6,991 nt of DNA from Fidelibacterota bacterium (GTDB taxonomy: Bacteria; Fidelibacterota; Marinisomatia; Marinisomatales; UBA1611), in contig PAVC01000003.1 of the NCBI GenBank assembly GCA_002713885.1, forward strand, positions 10,948 to 17,938. The letters are read 5' to 3'. Made by a program: the position numbers and the translations under genes. Below the pieces are notes generated by a model, which made no database searches, was not told the origin of the DNA, and worked only from the letters and a program-made list of their open reading frames with translations. Position 1 is the stretch's first letter. Each line of letters begins with the position of its first letter. This document shows, piece by piece, positions 5,765-6,991 of the stretch.

Positions 5765-6838
5765 TCAGTATCTCGCTAAATCATTATTAATTTTTGGAAT
5801 ACAGTAGGGATCCATAATCAGGGCGGTGGCCATACCAAATAAAGAGGCTCCGGCATCTCTAGCAGCGCGTAAGTGGTGGACTGTTGAGATACCTCCGGTT
5901 GCCATTATTTTTATATTTATATCACTAAATACATGGATCATTTCAAGGGTCCTAGGGAAAATAGCTACTCCACTTAACCCGCCTCCATTTCTAGGTAATT
6001 GACCAGATTTAAGTCCCAAAGATTCGATAGTCCGAAACTGCGTATTGCCCGCATTGACAAACATTTTATCTTTTTTCTGAATGATTTCACCTATGTTTCT
6101 TAATCGATCATTGGTCCAGTCTGGAGATATTTTCAATGAAACTGCTGCAGAACAATTCACCCTTACATGTTCAACTAACTTTTCTAAAACATCCAAATCA
6201 TCACCAATGCAGCTACCCGTATCAGTATTGGGACAGCTTATGTTTAACTCGTAATAATAAATATCTGGGACATTGCCATTTATCGTTTTTTCTATATCAT
6301 TAAAATTGGACACATACTCATCTACATTTTCACCGCCTATACTTATTCCCAGTGGCCTATTATATGCCCATAGCGGAGAGGCTAAAAGTTCTTTGGTAAA
6401 TATATCAATCCCTGAACCCGGAAGCCCCAACGCGTTAACAAGGCACTGCTCCCTCTCTAGCCTTATCTGTTGCAAGCGTGGTCTCGGATTTCCACTTCTT
6501 TCACTTTTCATCACTGTCTTATAGGTTGATCCGCCTAGCCCTAACTTCATCCAAATATCTAACAGGTTTTCATCTGATTTGAATGATGCAGCGACTAGTG
6601 GCGACTTAAACTTTAAATCAAACAGCTCAGTCTCTAATCCTTTAGGGATTGTAAAATTAAATGCTAAGCTCCCTAGATTATTATTAATCCAGGTCAGGTT
6701 CTTATCTCCAAATTCAACAATAGACTCAAGATCTTTATCTCTGTTGGAAATTTTCTGATAGATAAAAACGAGATGCTTTACTAAAAACCTGAATAATCGA
6801 TAGGAAACGGAAAAAAGATATTTTCTAATAATGCGCAA
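5765..6838 (-). CDS. Dihydroorotate dehydrogenase-like flavoprotein with N-terminal extension
   Basis: A 357-residue FMN TIM-barrel protein of the dihydroorotate dehydrogenase superfamily, expected to oxidise dihydroorotate to orotate in pyrimidine synthesis. Visible motifs are the TYKTV lysine (K107), GNPRPR (117-121 region), NALGLPGSG (135-143), LNISCPNT (198-205), LKISPD (235-240), NAGNT (262-266), GGLSG (286-290) and ATGGIS (313-318). C202 occupies the catalytic-base position, as in class 1 enzymes; class 2 enzymes have serine. N135, N199, N204 and N265 match orotate contacts known from the Lactococcus enzyme. About 65 residues precede the barrel, and residues 1-30 are basic and hydrophobic (RKYLFSVSYRLFRFLVKHLVF), like the membrane-associating region of class 2 enzymes. 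The start is TTG directly after an in-frame TAG, and no ATG, GTG or TTG follows in the next 40 codons. No PyrK-type partner is in the window. Another dihydropyrimidine-like substrate remains possible. Confidence 0.85.
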   Translation of the reverse strand: MRIIRKYLFSVSYRLFRFLVKHLVFIYQKISNRDKDLESIVEFGDKNLTWINNNLGSLAFNFTIPKGLETELFDLKFKSPLVAASFKSDENLLDIWMKLGLGGSTYKTVMKSERSGNPRPRLQQIRLEREQCLVNALGLPGSGIDIFTKELLASPLWAYNRPLGISIGGENVDEYVSNFNDIEKTINGNVPDIYYYELNISCPNTDTGSCIGDDLDVLEKLVEHVRVNCSAAVSLKISPDWTNDRLRNIGEIIQKKDKMFVNAGNTQFRTIESLGLKSGQLPRNGGGLSGVAIFPRTLEMIHVFSDINIKIMATGGISTVHHLRAARDAGASLFGMATALIMDPYCIPKINNDLARY

Positions 6839-6991
6839 CTAGTTTACCGTTATTGTAGAATCTCTCTTGGTAGATGATACCAACTGTTTAAGCACCTTGA
6901 CTCTTGATTTGGCTAGGTTGTTTTGTTCAGACATAGGGTGAGTCAGATTCAGCCACTGATAGTATTTTAATGCACTGTCAGCCATTGCATA
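6839..6991 (-). CDS. C-terminal fragment of an unidentified protein, possibly helical-repeat (TPR-like)
   Basis: An open frame enters from the window edge and ends at TAG 6841-6839, giving the last 50 residues of a protein. The pattern ADSALKYYQWLNLTHP followed by AKSRVKVLKQLV looks like one pair of amphipathic helices with a Pro-containing turn, as in tetratricopeptide-type repeats, but one repeat is not enough to assign a family. The tail (SSTKRDSTITVN) is polar and probably disordered. The TTG start of the DHODH-like gene follows with no intervening base, suggesting cotranscription. The other two minus-strand frames were not examined as closely, so coding status rests on the open frame, the helical pattern and the junction. 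Confidence 0.55.
   Translation of the reverse strand, partial: YAMADSALKYYQWLNLTHPMSEQNNLAKSRVKVLKQLVSSTKRDSTITVN

Larger units (their letters stand above)
1..6991 (-). other. Single-strand gene cluster, probably one operon
   Basis: Nine consecutive frames share the minus strand. Distances in transcription order are 0, 1, an 8-base overlap, a 4-base TTGA overlap, 24-30, 23, 1 and 1 bases. No internal gap contains a GC-rich hairpin with a T run, and only the 23-base gap before the GlmL gene holds anything like a promoter. Cotranscription is inferred from spacing; transcript ends lie outside the window. Confidence 0.7.

Overview
The window is an AT-rich stretch of a bacterial chromosome in which every supported gene lies on the minus strand, so transcription runs from position 6991 towards position 1. 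There are seven complete genes and one partial gene at each edge. Neighbours are separated by 0 to 24 bases (30 before the CdsA ATG) or overlap by a few bases. No gap is long enough to hold an ordinary promoter plus leader, and no RNA gene, mobile element, CRISPR array or convincing terminator is visible. The arrangement looks like the interior of one long operon. No stretch over 300 bases lacks a gene.

In transcription order: the C-terminal end of an unidentified protein (6839-6991); a dihydroorotate dehydrogenase-like flavoprotein with an N-terminal extension (5765-6838); the wobble tRNA 2'-O-methyltransferase TrmL (5311-5763); a short RlpA-type lipoprotein with a double-psi beta-barrel (4791-5318); a lipid kinase of the diacylglycerol/sphingosine kinase family (3907-4794); phosphatidate cytidylyltransferase CdsA (3058-3876); a 605-residue GlmL/MutL-type ASKHA protein (1217-3034); a 373-residue protein built from barrel-sandwich (lipoyl-like) segments and a C-terminal KOW-like segment (94-1215); and the first 30 codons of an unidentified ORF (1-92).

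The middle genes have an envelope and phospholipid theme. The lipid kinase would make phosphatidate from diacylglycerol, CdsA would turn it into CDP-diacylglycerol, and the RlpA-like lipoprotein would act on peptidoglycan. The DHODH-like enzyme (pyrimidine synthesis) and TrmL (tRNA modification) are housekeeping functions. The last two complete genes form a tight pair, one base apart: a GlmL-type ATPase-fold protein, known elsewhere as the accessory of B12-dependent glutamate mutase, followed by a multidomain barrel protein of unknown role. No mutase gene is in the window. This pair is the least understood part.

The organism cannot be fixed from this sequence. AT-rich coding, an RlpA lipoprotein with a lipobox, a long form of GlmL and weak Shine-Dalgarno sites suggest an uncultured Gram-negative bacterium. 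A Marinimicrobia/FCB-type marine lineage is my best guess, based on remembered gene neighbourhoods and held at low confidence. A striking feature is start codon use: four complete genes and the left-edge partial ORF appear to begin with TTG, one with GTG and only two with ATG.
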